The notes: generated by a model not told the origin, from the sequence alone. Numbered from the stretch's first letter, positions 1 to 7,360 are shown. The stretch: 12,188 bases of DNA from Anaerolineaceae bacterium UBA5365 (GCA_002407905.1 DHPL01000040.1:68038-80225), one strand, 5' to 3'. Program-made: numbers and translations.

Positions 1-1
1 T

Positions 2-283
2 AAATTCGCCTGGACCTGGAAACCCCATTACTACAGCACCCAGCTCAGTTTTTACAACTTTCCCTATACCTTTGGCGGCCTGTTTGGCACAGGCCTTTAC
101 GCCATCTACGAGCAGCGCGGCAATGCCTTCTTCAAGGATTACAAGCAGCTTCTGGCAAACACCGGCGAAGCCAGCGCCGCGGACCTGGCAGCCCGCTTTG
201 GGATCGACATCCGCTCCAAGGCCTTCTGGGAACAGAGCCTTGCCGAAACAGGCAAACTCATCGAGCGTTACGCAGCGCTCTAG
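2..283 (+). CDS. M3-family oligoendopeptidase (PepF-like), C-terminal fragment
   Basis: Only the last 93 residues are in the window; the frame is open from base 2 to a TAG at 281-283. The fragment carries the typical C-terminus of M3B zinc oligopeptidases. A Trp-Lys-Pro-His-Tyr-Tyr stretch comes first, then a segment reading FYNFPYTFGGLFG, a Leu-Tyr-Ala helix, a YKQLLANTGEAS turn and the late FGIDIRSKAFWEQSL motif. In this family the His/Tyr residues of this region line the substrate cleft. The HEXXH zinc site lies upstream, outside the window. The enzyme hydrolyses short peptides, usually in the cytoplasm. The gene ends 17 nt before a strong terminator, so it is the last gene of its unit. 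Family assignment is confident; the exact subfamily and symbol are not decidable from the fragment. Confidence 0.87.
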   Translation, partial: KFAWTWKPHYYSTQLSFYNFPYTFGGLFGTGLYAIYEQRGNAFFKDYKQLLANTGEASAADLAARFGIDIRSKAFWEQSLAETGKLIERYAAL

Positions 284-299
284 CAACTGCTTTCACACC

Positions 300-325
300 A
301 AAGGCGGCCATCCGGCCGCCTTTTT
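300..325 (+). terminator. Intrinsic terminator after the oligopeptidase gene
   Basis: A perfect 7-bp GC-only stem (GGCGGCC at 303-309 pairing with GGCCGCC at 314-320) with loop ATCC is followed by TTTTT at 321-325. The A-tract at 300-302 extends the pairing. It sits 17 nt past the peptidase stop codon and just before the promoter of the next gene. Confidence 0.88.
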
Positions 326-334
326 GATGCCAGA

Positions 335-343
335 TGATAGAAT
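335..343 (+). promoter_or_regulatory. Extended -10 element, probable leaderless promoter of the MscS gene
   Basis: TGATAGAAT matches an extended -10 (TGn then TAGAAT at 338-343). No good -35 is seen; the expected position lies inside the preceding terminator stem. The hexamer ends 8 nt before the ATG at 352, which puts the transcription start at or next to the start codon. There is no Shine-Dalgarno sequence before that ATG, which fits a leaderless mRNA. This is inference from spacing. Confidence 0.5.
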
Positions 344-351
344 GAACCCTG

Positions 352-1383
352 ATGCCCACTGGTGATTTGCTCGTGAACGAACCGCTTGCTGCCTGGCTCC
401 CGGGCCTGCTGGCTGCCCTGGGCCTCTTCCTCGCTTTTATGCTTTTGCGCGCCTTACTTCTGCGCAGGTTGGAGGGCAAAACCGCCCCCAATATCTTCGC
501 TCGCCTGGTCAAGGCTACCAACTCGCTCACCGGGCTTGCCCTGGCCCTGGGGCTGGGTTCGCGCTTCATTCTGCAGCCCCCGGAATACCTGCCCTACCTG
601 CGCTTGCTGGTCATCATCCTTTTGGGCTTGCAGATCACGCGTTGGGTCAGCGCCCTCATCGATGCCTACTTCGAAAAGCTGGATTCCAGCGAAGCCGAGG
701 CGGAACACCGTATTCCGCAACGCGCCATCGCCTCGCTGGTCAAGATTGTGGTCTGGGCTATCGTGGTTTTGCTGATTCTGGAGAACATTCCCTATTTGCA
801 CATCAGCAGCCTGATCACCGGCCTGGGCATCGGGGGCATTGCCGTCAGCCTGGCAGCCCAAAAAGTGATCGCGGACCTGCTCTCCAGCATCACCATCCGC
901 CTGGACAAGCCCTTCGCGGTCGGCGATTCAATCAGCGCCGGTGGTTTTACCGGGAAGGTGGAACTCATCGGGCTGCGCTCGACGCGTTTGCGCAATATCA
1001 GCGGTGAGGAGCTTACCTTTTCCAACTCCGACCTGCTTGCGAGCCCCATCCAAAACTTTACGCGCATGGACGAACGCCGCGTGCAAAACAGCCTGCCCGT
1101 CAGTTACCGCAACAGCCCTGCCAAGTTAGAGGTTTTGCCGGCTTTGGTCCGAAAGATCGTAGAGGAAACACCCAACACTCGTTTTGGATCCTTTTACCTC
1201 ACGGGGCTCAGCGACCTGCGCATGCGCTACACGCTCACCTATTACATCAGTTCACGTGAATTCGAGGCCTTTCAGCAGGCGCAGAACGCCATCCTGCTCG
1301 CCCTTCTTGGTGGCCTTAAGGCCGAGGGTATCGTTTTAGCCGGCGGCGATGCGGAGGATGATTTCTCGCCCACGGAAGAATAA
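352..1383 (+). CDS. MscS-family mechanosensitive ion channel
   Basis: This is a 343-residue inner-membrane channel that opens under membrane tension to release solutes on hypo-osmotic shock. Hydrophobic segments lie at about residues 12-37, 56-75, 80-102 and 127-147. A Gly/Ala-rich pore helix follows at about 150-180 (ITGLGIGGIAVSLAAQKVIADLL). The MscS beta domain comes next (RLDKPFAVGDSI, a GKVELIGLRSTRLR strand pair, then FSNSDLLASPIQNFTR). The rest is an alpha/beta C-terminal domain. Size and topology are close to small MscS/YnaI-like channels, with extra N-terminal helices. I keep the ATG at 352 because a -10 element lies just upstream. A GTG at 373 with a weak GGTGAT is an alternative that would trim 7 residues. 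It converges on the aminotransferase gene, and I see no good terminator in the 74 nt between them. Confidence 0.9.
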   Translation: MPTGDLLVNEPLAAWLPGLLAALGLFLAFMLLRALLLRRLEGKTAPNIFARLVKATNSLTGLALALGLGSRFILQPPEYLPYLRLLVIILLGLQITRWVSALIDAYFEKLDSSEAEAEHRIPQRAIASLVKIVVWAIVVLLILENIPYLHISSLITGLGIGGIAVSLAAQKVIADLLSSITIRLDKPFAVGDSISAGGFTGKVELIGLRSTRLRNISGEELTFSNSDLLASPIQNFTRMDERRVQNSLPVSYRNSPAKLEVLPALVRKIVEETPNTRFGSFYLTGLSDLRMRYTLTYYISSREFEAFQQAQNAILLALLGGLKAEGIVLAGGDAEDDFSPTEE

Positions 1384-1457
1384 CCGGCAGCCCGCGCCTA
1401 TTCCGAATTGTATTATTTGGATTTCCCGCTGAACTCTGCCATTAGGCATTGCCCTAA

Positions 1458-2567
1458 CTATCCCTGGCAGAACTCCAGCACGGCATCGGCCACATACGCC
1501 GCGTCATCCCGGCTGAGGTGCGGGCCGATGGGCAGGCTGAGCTCAGTAGCCGCAATCTCCTCCGCCAGCGGAAAGTCGCCCGCCTGGTAACCCAGCCCTG
1601 AATATGCCTGCGAAAGGTGCGGCGGCACCGGGTAGTGGATCAGGGTGCCGATCCCTTTTGCCGTCAGTTGGGCTTGCAGGGCATCCCGCCGCGGATGGCG
1701 CACAGGGAAGAGGTGCCAGCCATGCCGGCAGCCGCTTTGGATCCGGGGCAGCACCAGGCCTGGGGCCTCAGCCAAATGCTCGTAATAGTAAGCCGCAGTG
1801 GCCTCCCGGCGGGTGTTCCAGTCGTTCAGTTTGGGCAGTTTGGCCGCCAAAAATGCCGCCTGTAAGGTATCCAGGCGCGAGTTATGCCCCCGCACCTCAT
1901 TCTGATATTTCACTCTGGAACCATAATTGCGCAGTACCCGTACTTTTTCAGCCAGCTCTGCGTTCTTGGTCACCACCGCGCCAGCATCACCGAGCGCTCC
2001 CAGGTTCTTGCCGGGGTAAAAGCTGAAAGCCGCGGCGCAATCTACCAGGTCCGAGCGGTACGGGGCTGCCCCCTGCAGATGCATTTGTGCGCTATCTTCC
2101 AGCACCAAAAGCCCGTGCTTCGCGGCGATCTCAGTAATCGCCTCCATCTCGGCTTGCTGGCCGTAGAGGTGTACAGGCAGGATTGCCCGCGTGGCAGGGG
2201 TAATGGCTGCCTCGATGCGCTCAGGATCCAGGTTGTAACTGGCTGGGCGCGGTTCAACGGGCTGCAGTTCGGCCCCCAATTCGCTCACCGCCAGCCAGGT
2301 GGCAATATAGGTATTGGAAGGCACGATCACCGCGCTGCCCGGGCCGATCCCCCAGGCCTTCAGCACCAGCACCATCGCCTCCAGCCCGTTGCCTACACCC
2401 ACGCAGTACGCCGCGCCGCAATAATCGGCAAAGGCCTGCTCAAAGGCTTCCAGCTCATCGCCCATGATGTACCATCCTCCCTCCATCACTCGCTTATACG
2501 CGGCATCGAGTTCATTTTTTAACTCAATGTAAGGGGCTTTAAGGTCTAAAAAGGGCACCTGGCGCAT
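1458..2567 (-). CDS. DegT/DnrJ/EryC1 aminotransferase, FdtB/QdtB-like
   Basis: This 369-residue cytoplasmic PLP enzyme belongs to the sugar-nucleotide aminotransferases. The sequence opens with [10 protein letters not shown], followed by [15 protein letters not shown] and the GVGNGLEA cofactor loop. [19 protein letters not shown] and ILPVHLYGQ come next. LEDSAQ contains the Asp (residue 158) that pairs with the PLP ring nitrogen. [14 protein letters not shown] carries the Schiff-base lysine, Lys187. [14 protein letters not shown] and [10 protein letters not shown] complete the substrate site. These strings resemble dTDP-3-keto-6-deoxyhexose 3-aminotransferases such as FdtB and QdtB, so a dTDP-sugar is the likely substrate (inference). 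The length is normal for the family. No nucleotidyltransferase, dehydratase, ketoisomerase or acyltransferase lies nearby. The ATG at 2567 has GGAGG 7 nt upstream and a TATAAT further up. Confidence 0.92.
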   Translation of the reverse strand: MRQVPFLDLKAPYIELKNELDAAYKRVMEGGWYIMGDELEAFEQAFADYCGAAYCVGVGNGLEAMVLVLKAWGIGPGSAVIVPSNTYIATWLAVSELGAELQPVEPRPASYNLDPERIEAAITPATRAILPVHLYGQQAEMEAITEIAAKHGLLVLEDSAQMHLQGAAPYRSDLVDCAAAFSFYPGKNLGALGDAGAVVTKNAELAEKVRVLRNYGSRVKYQNEVRGHNSRLDTLQAAFLAAKLPKLNDWNTRREATAAYYYEHLAEAPGLVLPRIQSGCRHGWHLFPVRHPRRDALQAQLTAKGIGTLIHYPVPPHLSQAYSGLGYQAGDFPLAEEIAATELSLPIGPHLSRDDAAYVADAVLEFCQG

Positions 2568-2574
2568 CTAATTT

Positions 2575-2602
2575 CCTCCGTAGGGCAGATATTAAGATTA
2601 TA
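2575..2602 (-). promoter_or_regulatory. Promoter -10 and ribosome binding site of the aminotransferase gene
   Basis: On the minus strand a perfect TATAAT occupies 2602-2597 and a GGAGG Shine-Dalgarno occupies 2579-2575, 7 nt before the ATG. A weak -35 (TTACCG) lies 17 nt upstream of the -10. In contrast to the divergent ABC gene, this transcript has a normal leader with a ribosome binding site. Confidence 0.6.
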
Positions 2603-2635
2603 GCCACAAACTGAGGCGGCGGTAAACCATACTCC

Positions 2636-2644
2636 TGTTAAAAT
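2636..2644 (+). promoter_or_regulatory. Extended -10 element, probable leaderless promoter of the ABC operon
   Basis: TGTTAAAAT is an extended -10 (TGn plus TAAAAT at 2639-2644). It ends only 6 nt before the ATG at 2651, so the expected transcription start is the A of the start codon. No -35 and no Shine-Dalgarno sequence can be seen. It lies about 34 nt from the opposing TATAAT of the aminotransferase gene. Confidence 0.55.
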
Positions 2645-2650
2645 GCAGGC

Positions 2651-3319
2651 ATGGACGAAACAGCCGCGCTTTCAGTGAAAAATTTATCCAAGGCCTATGG
2701 CAGCCGCAAGGTGCTGGAGGATATCAGCTTTAACCTGGAACCTGGCCAGCTGGCCATCCTGCGCGGGCCGAACGGTTCGGGCAAGACCACTTTGCTCAAT
2801 TGCATCAGCGGCCTGATCATGCCGGATGAGGGCAGCATTCTGGTCGCCGGACACGATCTTCACCGCCAGGACCAGGAGGTCCGCCGGCATTTGGTCTTCA
2901 TCCCGGATGTGCCGCGTTTCTACCTGGAACTGACCGCCTACGAACACCTGCATTTCATCGCTGCCGCGAACGATAGTCTGGATGGCTTTCCCCAGCGGGC
3001 GGAGCAGCTCATGCGCCGTTTTGAACTTTGGGATGCAAGGGATGTCTTCCCGCATCATTATTCCCGCGGCATGCGCCTGAAGCTCGGCCTCCTCATGGGC
3101 TTTATCCGCCCGTCCTCAGTCCTGCTGCTGGATGAACCCTCATCCGCCATTGATGCAGCCGGCGTTGTCCTTCTGGAAGAGGAGCTCAGCCAGCGCAAAG
3201 CAGCCGGCCAGGCCATTTTGGTCAGCTCGCATGACCTGCGTTTCTGCCAGAACATCACGGATAAACTGATCACGCTGCACGCCGGTGAGTTGGAGTATGC
3301 AAACAGCACTGCTGCCTAA
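2651..3319 (+). CDS. ABC transporter ATP-binding protein
   Basis: This 222-residue ABC ATPase energises transport by the permease encoded next to it. Walker A is GPNGSGKT at 39-46. Walker B is SVLLLDEP at 156-163, with catalytic Glu162. The switch His is in VSSHD (His194). The signature motif is degenerate, YSRGM at 137-141 instead of LSGGQ. The Q-loop position holds Asp86 (FIPDVPRF) instead of Gln; this pattern is known in some ABC-2-type ATPases that carry PD or PE at this spot. Its short length, with no regulatory C-terminal domain, also fits ABC-2 systems. The start is supported by the -10 element 6 nt upstream. It overlaps the permease start by 23 nt, so the two are co-translated. The substrate is unknown. 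Confidence 0.93.
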   Translation: MDETAALSVKNLSKAYGSRKVLEDISFNLEPGQLAILRGPNGSGKTTLLNCISGLIMPDEGSILVAGHDLHRQDQEVRRHLVFIPDVPRFYLELTAYEHLHFIAAANDSLDGFPQRAEQLMRRFELWDARDVFPHHYSRGMRLKLGLLMGFIRPSSVLLLDEPSSAIDAAGVVLLEEELSQRKAAGQAILVSSHDLRFCQNITDKLITLHAGELEYANSTAA

Positions 3320-4910
3320 ACCCGGACCTTACCCCTTAAGCAATGCGCCGCGAGCGGCGCTCAACCGGCTGCGTTCTCGCCAGGAAGAAAGCGAGCTGCG
3401 TCTTCTGCTTTCTTTCACGGCTTACGACAGCCTGGACCAAAGCACCGCGAACCGAATCTACCTGGTTTACCTCATCCTGTATCTAGCTGTCATGGGCCTC
3501 GGGGCCTTGCTCTGGATGGCCCAAGGCGGGGCAGTGATCTTCAGCCTCTTCCCTGGATTCCAGGCGCAGGTCCTAGCCGTCCGCCTCTCCGCCATCCTGC
3601 TCCTGGGGATGGCGCTCTTCCAAACCATCCATGCGCTGCGCCTCTCTCCGCTTGCCTTCAGCGATGACGACCGCTACCAACTTTGTCTGCAGCCTCTTCC
3701 CAGCGTTTTGATGGTCTTACGCTGGTTCCTCATGCCCTGGCTCAAGGCCCTTTTGCCCAGCCTGCCGCTTTTCATCCTCATCGGCTTCGTCTACGCGGAA
3801 TCCATCCTGCCGGCCGGCGAGCTGTCCAGCCACATTCTGCAGTATTTTTCCATCGGTTTGGGGCTTGGGCTAAAGGCGCTGCCCTGGCAGCTGCTTTTTT
3901 ATATCCTTGCCTGGGCTGCCGGCCTTTTCGCCCTGCAGCGGCGCGGCCGGCGCGTTTCCTGGCTCCCCGGAATGCTGCTCCTGGCGCTGCTCCTCACCGC
4001 GGGCATCATCATCGTATTTACGCCGCAGCTGGTGCTCCCGCCCTCCATCGGCTGGTTTCTCAGCACCCTCCTGCCTGGAACTCCATTCGATGGCCGGGCG
4101 GTCCTGGCCCTGCTCTTGCTCATCGCGGGCAGTTTCTTGCTGCTGGCCTACCTGGCCCGCCAGTTCATCCCGCTGCGGGCAGCCGAAGAATCGGCAGCGG
4201 AGACCGCCATCAAAGAGCTGAGCCGTATGGGCTTCACCAGCGCCGCCGCCAGCCTTAAGGCGCACAAGAGGCTCGGTATCGCCCGGGCTTCCCGTTTCTC
4301 ACCCACGGCCAGCGGCTGGCGTGCCTACCTGGCCAAGGCCTGGCTGAGAACGCGGCGCAGTTTCGGCTTTGCCCAGGTCTTGGATCTGGGAAGGTTGGGG
4401 CTGATTGCTCTGGGAGTCGTCCTGGCTCCCAGTATCTGGCTGCGCGTCCTGGCGGTTCTTTTTTGGTCGAACGCTTTGCGCAGCTTTGCCCTCAACGCCT
4501 TGCGGACCGATCTCAGCCAGCCGCACCTCAGCCGGCTTACACCGGTCCCCATGCGCGCGGTGGTTCTGGCAGACCTGCTGATTCCTTTTGGCCTCAATCT
4601 GCTCAGCAGCCTTGCTTTGGTGCTGACTTTTACTTTCTTGCTGCCTGGTGCTCAAACCTGGCTGGTCTTGCTGCTGCCCGGCATGCTGGCCAGCATCTAT
4701 CTCACTTCTGCGCTGGTTCTGCTTATACGCGCCAAAACCAGTGCTGTCTTGCAGGGAACGCTTCCGGACCCGGCATTACAGACCACACTTTTGGCTGCAT
4801 TGGCGGCCAGCATCCCTCTCCTGCTCGTGGAATTTGTTCCGGCAAGCATCATCCCTGCCTTCCTGGCCTCCTTGCTGGTACCTGGCCTCCTTTGGTACCA
4901 ACTGCTCTAA
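3297..4910 (+). CDS. Large polytopic ABC permease, ABC-2-like, substrate unknown
   Basis: This protein has 537 residues from ATG 3297. A GTG at 3285 would add four residues; I prefer the ATG because GGTGAG sits 7 nt before it. I count about a dozen hydrophobic segments in two blocks, roughly residues 50-290 and 360-535. A polar, basic, probably cytoplasmic linker (about 295-355) separates them. Each block has a similar element after its second or third helix. In the first it is DDDRYQLCLQPLP (about 124-136), leading into a proline-broken helix. In the second it is DLSQPHLSRLTPVP (about 405-418), followed by a similar helix. This resembles the Leu-Pro elbow of ABC-2 permeases and suggests two fused half-permeases (inference). 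The overlap with the ATPase gene makes it that protein's partner. No specific family is recognised. Confidence 0.75.
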   Translation: MQTALLPKPGPYPLSNAPRAALNRLRSRQEESELRLLLSFTAYDSLDQSTANRIYLVYLILYLAVMGLGALLWMAQGGAVIFSLFPGFQAQVLAVRLSAILLLGMALFQTIHALRLSPLAFSDDDRYQLCLQPLPSVLMVLRWFLMPWLKALLPSLPLFILIGFVYAESILPAGELSSHILQYFSIGLGLGLKALPWQLLFYILAWAAGLFALQRRGRRVSWLPGMLLLALLLTAGIIIVFTPQLVLPPSIGWFLSTLLPGTPFDGRAVLALLLLIAGSFLLLAYLARQFIPLRAAEESAAETAIKELSRMGFTSAAASLKAHKRLGIARASRFSPTASGWRAYLAKAWLRTRRSFGFAQVLDLGRLGLIALGVVLAPSIWLRVLAVLFWSNALRSFALNALRTDLSQPHLSRLTPVPMRAVVLADLLIPFGLNLLSSLALVLTFTFLLPGAQTWLVLLLPGMLASIYLTSALVLLIRAKTSAVLQGTLPDPALQTTLLAALAASIPLLLVEFVPASIIPAFLASLLVPGLLWYQLL

Positions 4911-4944
4911 CACCATTCCAGGATTGCTCGCCCCCTAGAACCAA

Positions 4945-4971
4945 TCAAGCCATCCGGCATGGATGGCTTGA
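4945..4971. terminator. Perfect 11-bp hairpin between convergent genes
   Basis: TCAAGCCATCC (4945-4955) pairs exactly with GGATGGCTTGA (4961-4971) around a GGCAT loop. It lies between the permease stop (4910) and the thioesterase stop (4994), so it probably ends transcription from both sides. No T-tract follows on the plus strand, and only a T-rich stretch (TTGATTGGTT) follows on the minus strand. Termination strength is therefore uncertain. Confidence 0.55.
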
Positions 4972-4993
4972 CTGATCACGCGGCTCAAGGCAG

Positions 4994-5404
4994 TTAGAGT
5001 TCGCTAGCTTGCCGCTGCAGTTCCTGCTCTTCTTCGCTCACGGCTTCCACCGTCAGTCCATGCGGGCGGCTGCGGCCCTCATCGTCCACGTACACAAAGG
5101 TGATGAACCCTTCCACGGTCAGTTCGCCCTTGGTTTCAGCACGGATGTAAGTGATCAGCCGGCTGCGCCCGGTAAAGACCACCGCGGCGCTAAAACGCAC
5201 CACCTCGCCCGGTTCCACCGGCCGGCGGAATTGCATGCCGTGAATCTTCATGCACAGCAAGTACTTGGCCGGCAGCACATTGGAAGCGGCAATAAAGCCT
5301 GCCTCAACCAGCCATTCCGCGCCTCGGCCGGCAAAGAGGGTCCCATGGTGGTTCAAGTCCTCGCCTTTAACCAGGTGGTGCATTACTAAAGTTTCTATCC
5401 GCAT
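4994..5404 (-). CDS. Hotdog-fold acyl-CoA thioesterase
   Basis: The protein has 136 residues, the size of a single hotdog domain. Such enzymes hydrolyse acyl-CoA to free acid and CoA in the cytoplasm. The helix that begins the fold reads DLNHHGTLFAGRGAEWLVEAG (residues 17-36, split here by function). Asn18 and Gly21 match the N-x-x-G start of the YciA/ACOT type. The Phe-Ala-Gly turn replaces the common F-G-G. The position of the usual catalytic Asp appears to hold Val33, with Glu34 next to it. Later strands fit the family: HGMQFRRPVEPGEVVRF, then SRLITYIRAETKGE, then GFITFVYVDDEGR. The ATG has AGGA about 6 nt upstream, placed inside the end of the protease gene, whose stop codon is 2 nt away. 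The two genes therefore form an operon. The acyl substrate is unknown. Confidence 0.82.
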   Translation of the reverse strand: MRIETLVMHHLVKGEDLNHHGTLFAGRGAEWLVEAGFIAASNVLPAKYLLCMKIHGMQFRRPVEPGEVVRFSAAVVFTGRSRLITYIRAETKGELTVEGFITFVYVDDEGRSRPHGLTVEAVSEEEQELQRQASEL

Positions 5405-5406
5405 AA

Positions 5407-7254
5407 TTATTCCTGATTTTGAATGATTGAAAAATTATCAAAGCGCACGCGCAAAGGCGAGTTTTGGTACGTCCCCGCGATAACGCCTACCAACCCCGGC
5501 CTGAATTCCGGATCACTCGCTTCCGCGAGGGTGATCCCGTCCACTGCCAAAATCAGCCTGGACCTGCCGCAATACGCCTGGATTTGATGGCTCTTGCCGG
5601 TAGCCGCCCGTTCAGAGTAAGCCCAATCCGCCAGGTAGATGATGTTCTCTGCCTTCTGCTTCCAGATGGAATAGTAGCCATCCTCGGTGATCTGCAAAGC
5701 ATAAAAATCATCCCCAATTTCGCCGCAGACCAAACCGTAATCACCGTCACCTGCCCCCTGCAGCACCTCAGCATCCACGCTCAGCACGATGTCATCATAA
5801 ACGTAATCCACTGAGTCCCAAATGCCGTAACTCGTGCGCAGTACCTCGATGACGTAACCGCCTTCCGCGTAGAGCGTGTTGCCGGCTTCGCTGCGGGAGT
5901 CTATCCAGCCGGAGTTGGGGTTGCTGAAATCGTCACTAAAGATCACCCTTCCATTCGGCGAGAAGATCTGCTGCTGGGGCGTTTGCGGAACGATGGCAAC
6001 CTGCCCCGCCTGGGCCGCCCGAACCAGGTCCTGGGCCAAGCGCATTGGCCGCAGGGCATTGATGAAGCCGCCGGTTGGCAAGCAGTTATCGTTTTCATCC
6101 ACGTAGCCGTCGCGGTTGGTATCAAAAAGCGGCCGGCAATCCACCAGGTCGGTAGCGTCGTCCCCGGAGCCCAGCTTGGTCGGCACGCCGATCAGCCTGC
6201 CCTGGCCGTCCACAGCCAAACCGCCGCTATTTCCGCCGGCAATGGTGGCGTTGGTTTTGATGTAAGCCCGGTTGCCATACGGTTCCTGAGCGGTAAAGCC
6301 GCTCACTTCCCCCCGGGTCAGCGTGATCGTCTCCCCGCCAATGCCCGGATAGCCCAAAATTGTGATCGTGTCGCCCAGTTCAAGGCTGTCCGAATCACCT
6401 AAGGGCACCGCCGGCAGGTTCAAACTGGCATAATCCAGGGCCCGCCCTTGCAGGTCGCTGCGCACCTTGATCACCGCCATATCCAGCTGCTCGTCCGCCT
6501 GGACGACGCCGGCAAAATAAGTATCTACCGGAGGGCTATCCTGCGATAGCGTCAGCGCCACAACCAGGTCCTCAACCTGGTAATACCTGTCACTTAGCAC
6601 CACGTGGGCATTGGTCAAAATCAGCCCGTCCCTGGAGATGATCGTGCCCGAGCCGGTCCAACCCACCTGGATCTCCCCATCCTTCTGCACCATCGCCTTG
6701 ATCTGCACCACGGCCTGGTAGGGGATGGCGCCAAGTGATGGCGCGTCCGGCCCTTGGGTGGGGGATACTTGCGGCTGCCAGCCGCTTGGGTTGGCCCCGT
6801 CCACGGTGGCTTTCATCTCAAACTGATAACCGCCCATATCGGTGCTTACCAGGCCAATCCCGCTGATCGTCCCCTGGGCCATGGAATTGAACCGGAAGAG
6901 CACGCTATGGCTGCCTTCAGGCGCGATGCTCAAATCCATGGCAATGATCCCGTCACCATTGCTGTTCGTGGTCATCGTCAGTCCGGGGTTGGAACCCATG
7001 TACTTGACCTGCTTCATGAACTCGCCTGGCAGACGCAGTTCTTTCACCCGCGCGTTATAGGCGCTAGTGTTGCGCATGGTCAGGATGATATCGAAATCGT
7101 GCCCTTGTTCGATGGTATTGCGCGGGAATTCCGAAGTGACTTCAAGCAGGCCTTGTTCTGGTGCCGGAGTGCAGGCGGCCAGGCTGAGGCTAAGAATCAA
7201 AAGCAGCAGAATCAAGCTTTTCAGCCGGCGTAGATGGTCGTCTCGGATGCACAT
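5407..7254 (-). CDS. Lipoprotein trypsin-like serine protease with EF-hand-like loop and LamG-like domain
   Basis: I chose ATG 7254 (615 residues) because the lipoprotein signal then follows directly; the frame extends to a TTG at 7299. Residues 8-28 are RRLK, a Leu-rich core and lipobox LAAC with lipidated Cys28, so it is anchored outside the membrane. A beta-rich domain (about 35-155) comes next. The S1C/HtrA-like protease domain has the triad His217 (TNAHVV), Asp258 (QLDMAVIKV) and Ser343 (GGNSGG). Behind the Ser lies a loop flanked by Cys373 and Cys391 containing DTNRDGYVDEND (378-389), an EF-hand-type calcium loop. From about 438 to the end is a concanavalin/LamG-like sandwich starting FSDDFSNPNSGW. 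There is no PDZ domain. It probably cleaves extracytoplasmic or surface proteins, possibly bound to a sugar or wall ligand (inference). The thioesterase gene follows 2 nt downstream. Confidence 0.88.
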   Translation of the reverse strand: MCIRDDHLRRLKSLILLLLILSLSLAACTPAPEQGLLEVTSEFPRNTIEQGHDFDIILTMRNTSAYNARVKELRLPGEFMKQVKYMGSNPGLTMTTNSNGDGIIAMDLSIAPEGSHSVLFRFNSMAQGTISGIGLVSTDMGGYQFEMKATVDGANPSGWQPQVSPTQGPDAPSLGAIPYQAVVQIKAMVQKDGEIQVGWTGSGTIISRDGLILTNAHVVLSDRYYQVEDLVVALTLSQDSPPVDTYFAGVVQADEQLDMAVIKVRSDLQGRALDYASLNLPAVPLGDSDSLELGDTITILGYPGIGGETITLTRGEVSGFTAQEPYGNRAYIKTNATIAGGNSGGLAVDGQGRLIGVPTKLGSGDDATDLVDCRPLFDTNRDGYVDENDNCLPTGGFINALRPMRLAQDLVRAAQAGQVAIVPQTPQQQIFSPNGRVIFSDDFSNPNSGWIDSRSEAGNTLYAEGGYVIEVLRTSYGIWDSVDYVYDDIVLSVDAEVLQGAGDGDYGLVCGEIGDDFYALQITEDGYYSIWKQKAENIIYLADWAYSERAATGKSHQIQAYCGRSRLILAVDGITLAEASDPEFRPGLVGVIAGTYQNSPLRVRFDNFSIIQNQE

Positions 7255-7263
7255 GATGTGTAG

Positions 7264-7281
7264 CCTCAGAGGCAAAGCATA
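7264..7281 (-). promoter_or_regulatory. Possible -10 and ribosome binding site of the protease gene
   Basis: On the minus strand TATGCT (7281-7276) could be a -10 element, and GAGG (7267-7264) lies 9 nt before ATG 7254. No convincing -35 is present. If this is the promoter, translation from the TTG at 7299 would be impossible, which supports the shorter protein. Confidence 0.35.
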
Positions 7282-7360
7282 ACATAAAACCCCGCCCAAT
7301 TTCAGGCCTAATTTCTTTCAAAGTCTCGACAGCGGTGCAACTTTTCATTTCCCCAATCGT

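Noticed and set aside
258..569. A minus-strand open frame spanning the first terminator and the MscS start
   Set aside because: It runs across a strong terminator and a promoter and overlaps two supported genes.
454..861. A 135-codon minus-strand open frame, Gln/Asp-rich, inside the MscS gene
   Set aside because: The low-complexity composition is the mirror of Leu/Ala membrane codons, so it is a shadow.
1384..1457. Terminator between the MscS gene and the aminotransferase gene
   Set aside because: The only hairpin seen is a 5-bp TTAGG/CCTAA stem with no T-tract, which is too weak to support.
1884..2522. A 212-codon plus-strand open frame inside the aminotransferase gene
   Set aside because: It is antisense to a complete gene with all catalytic motifs, and it has no family motifs of its own.
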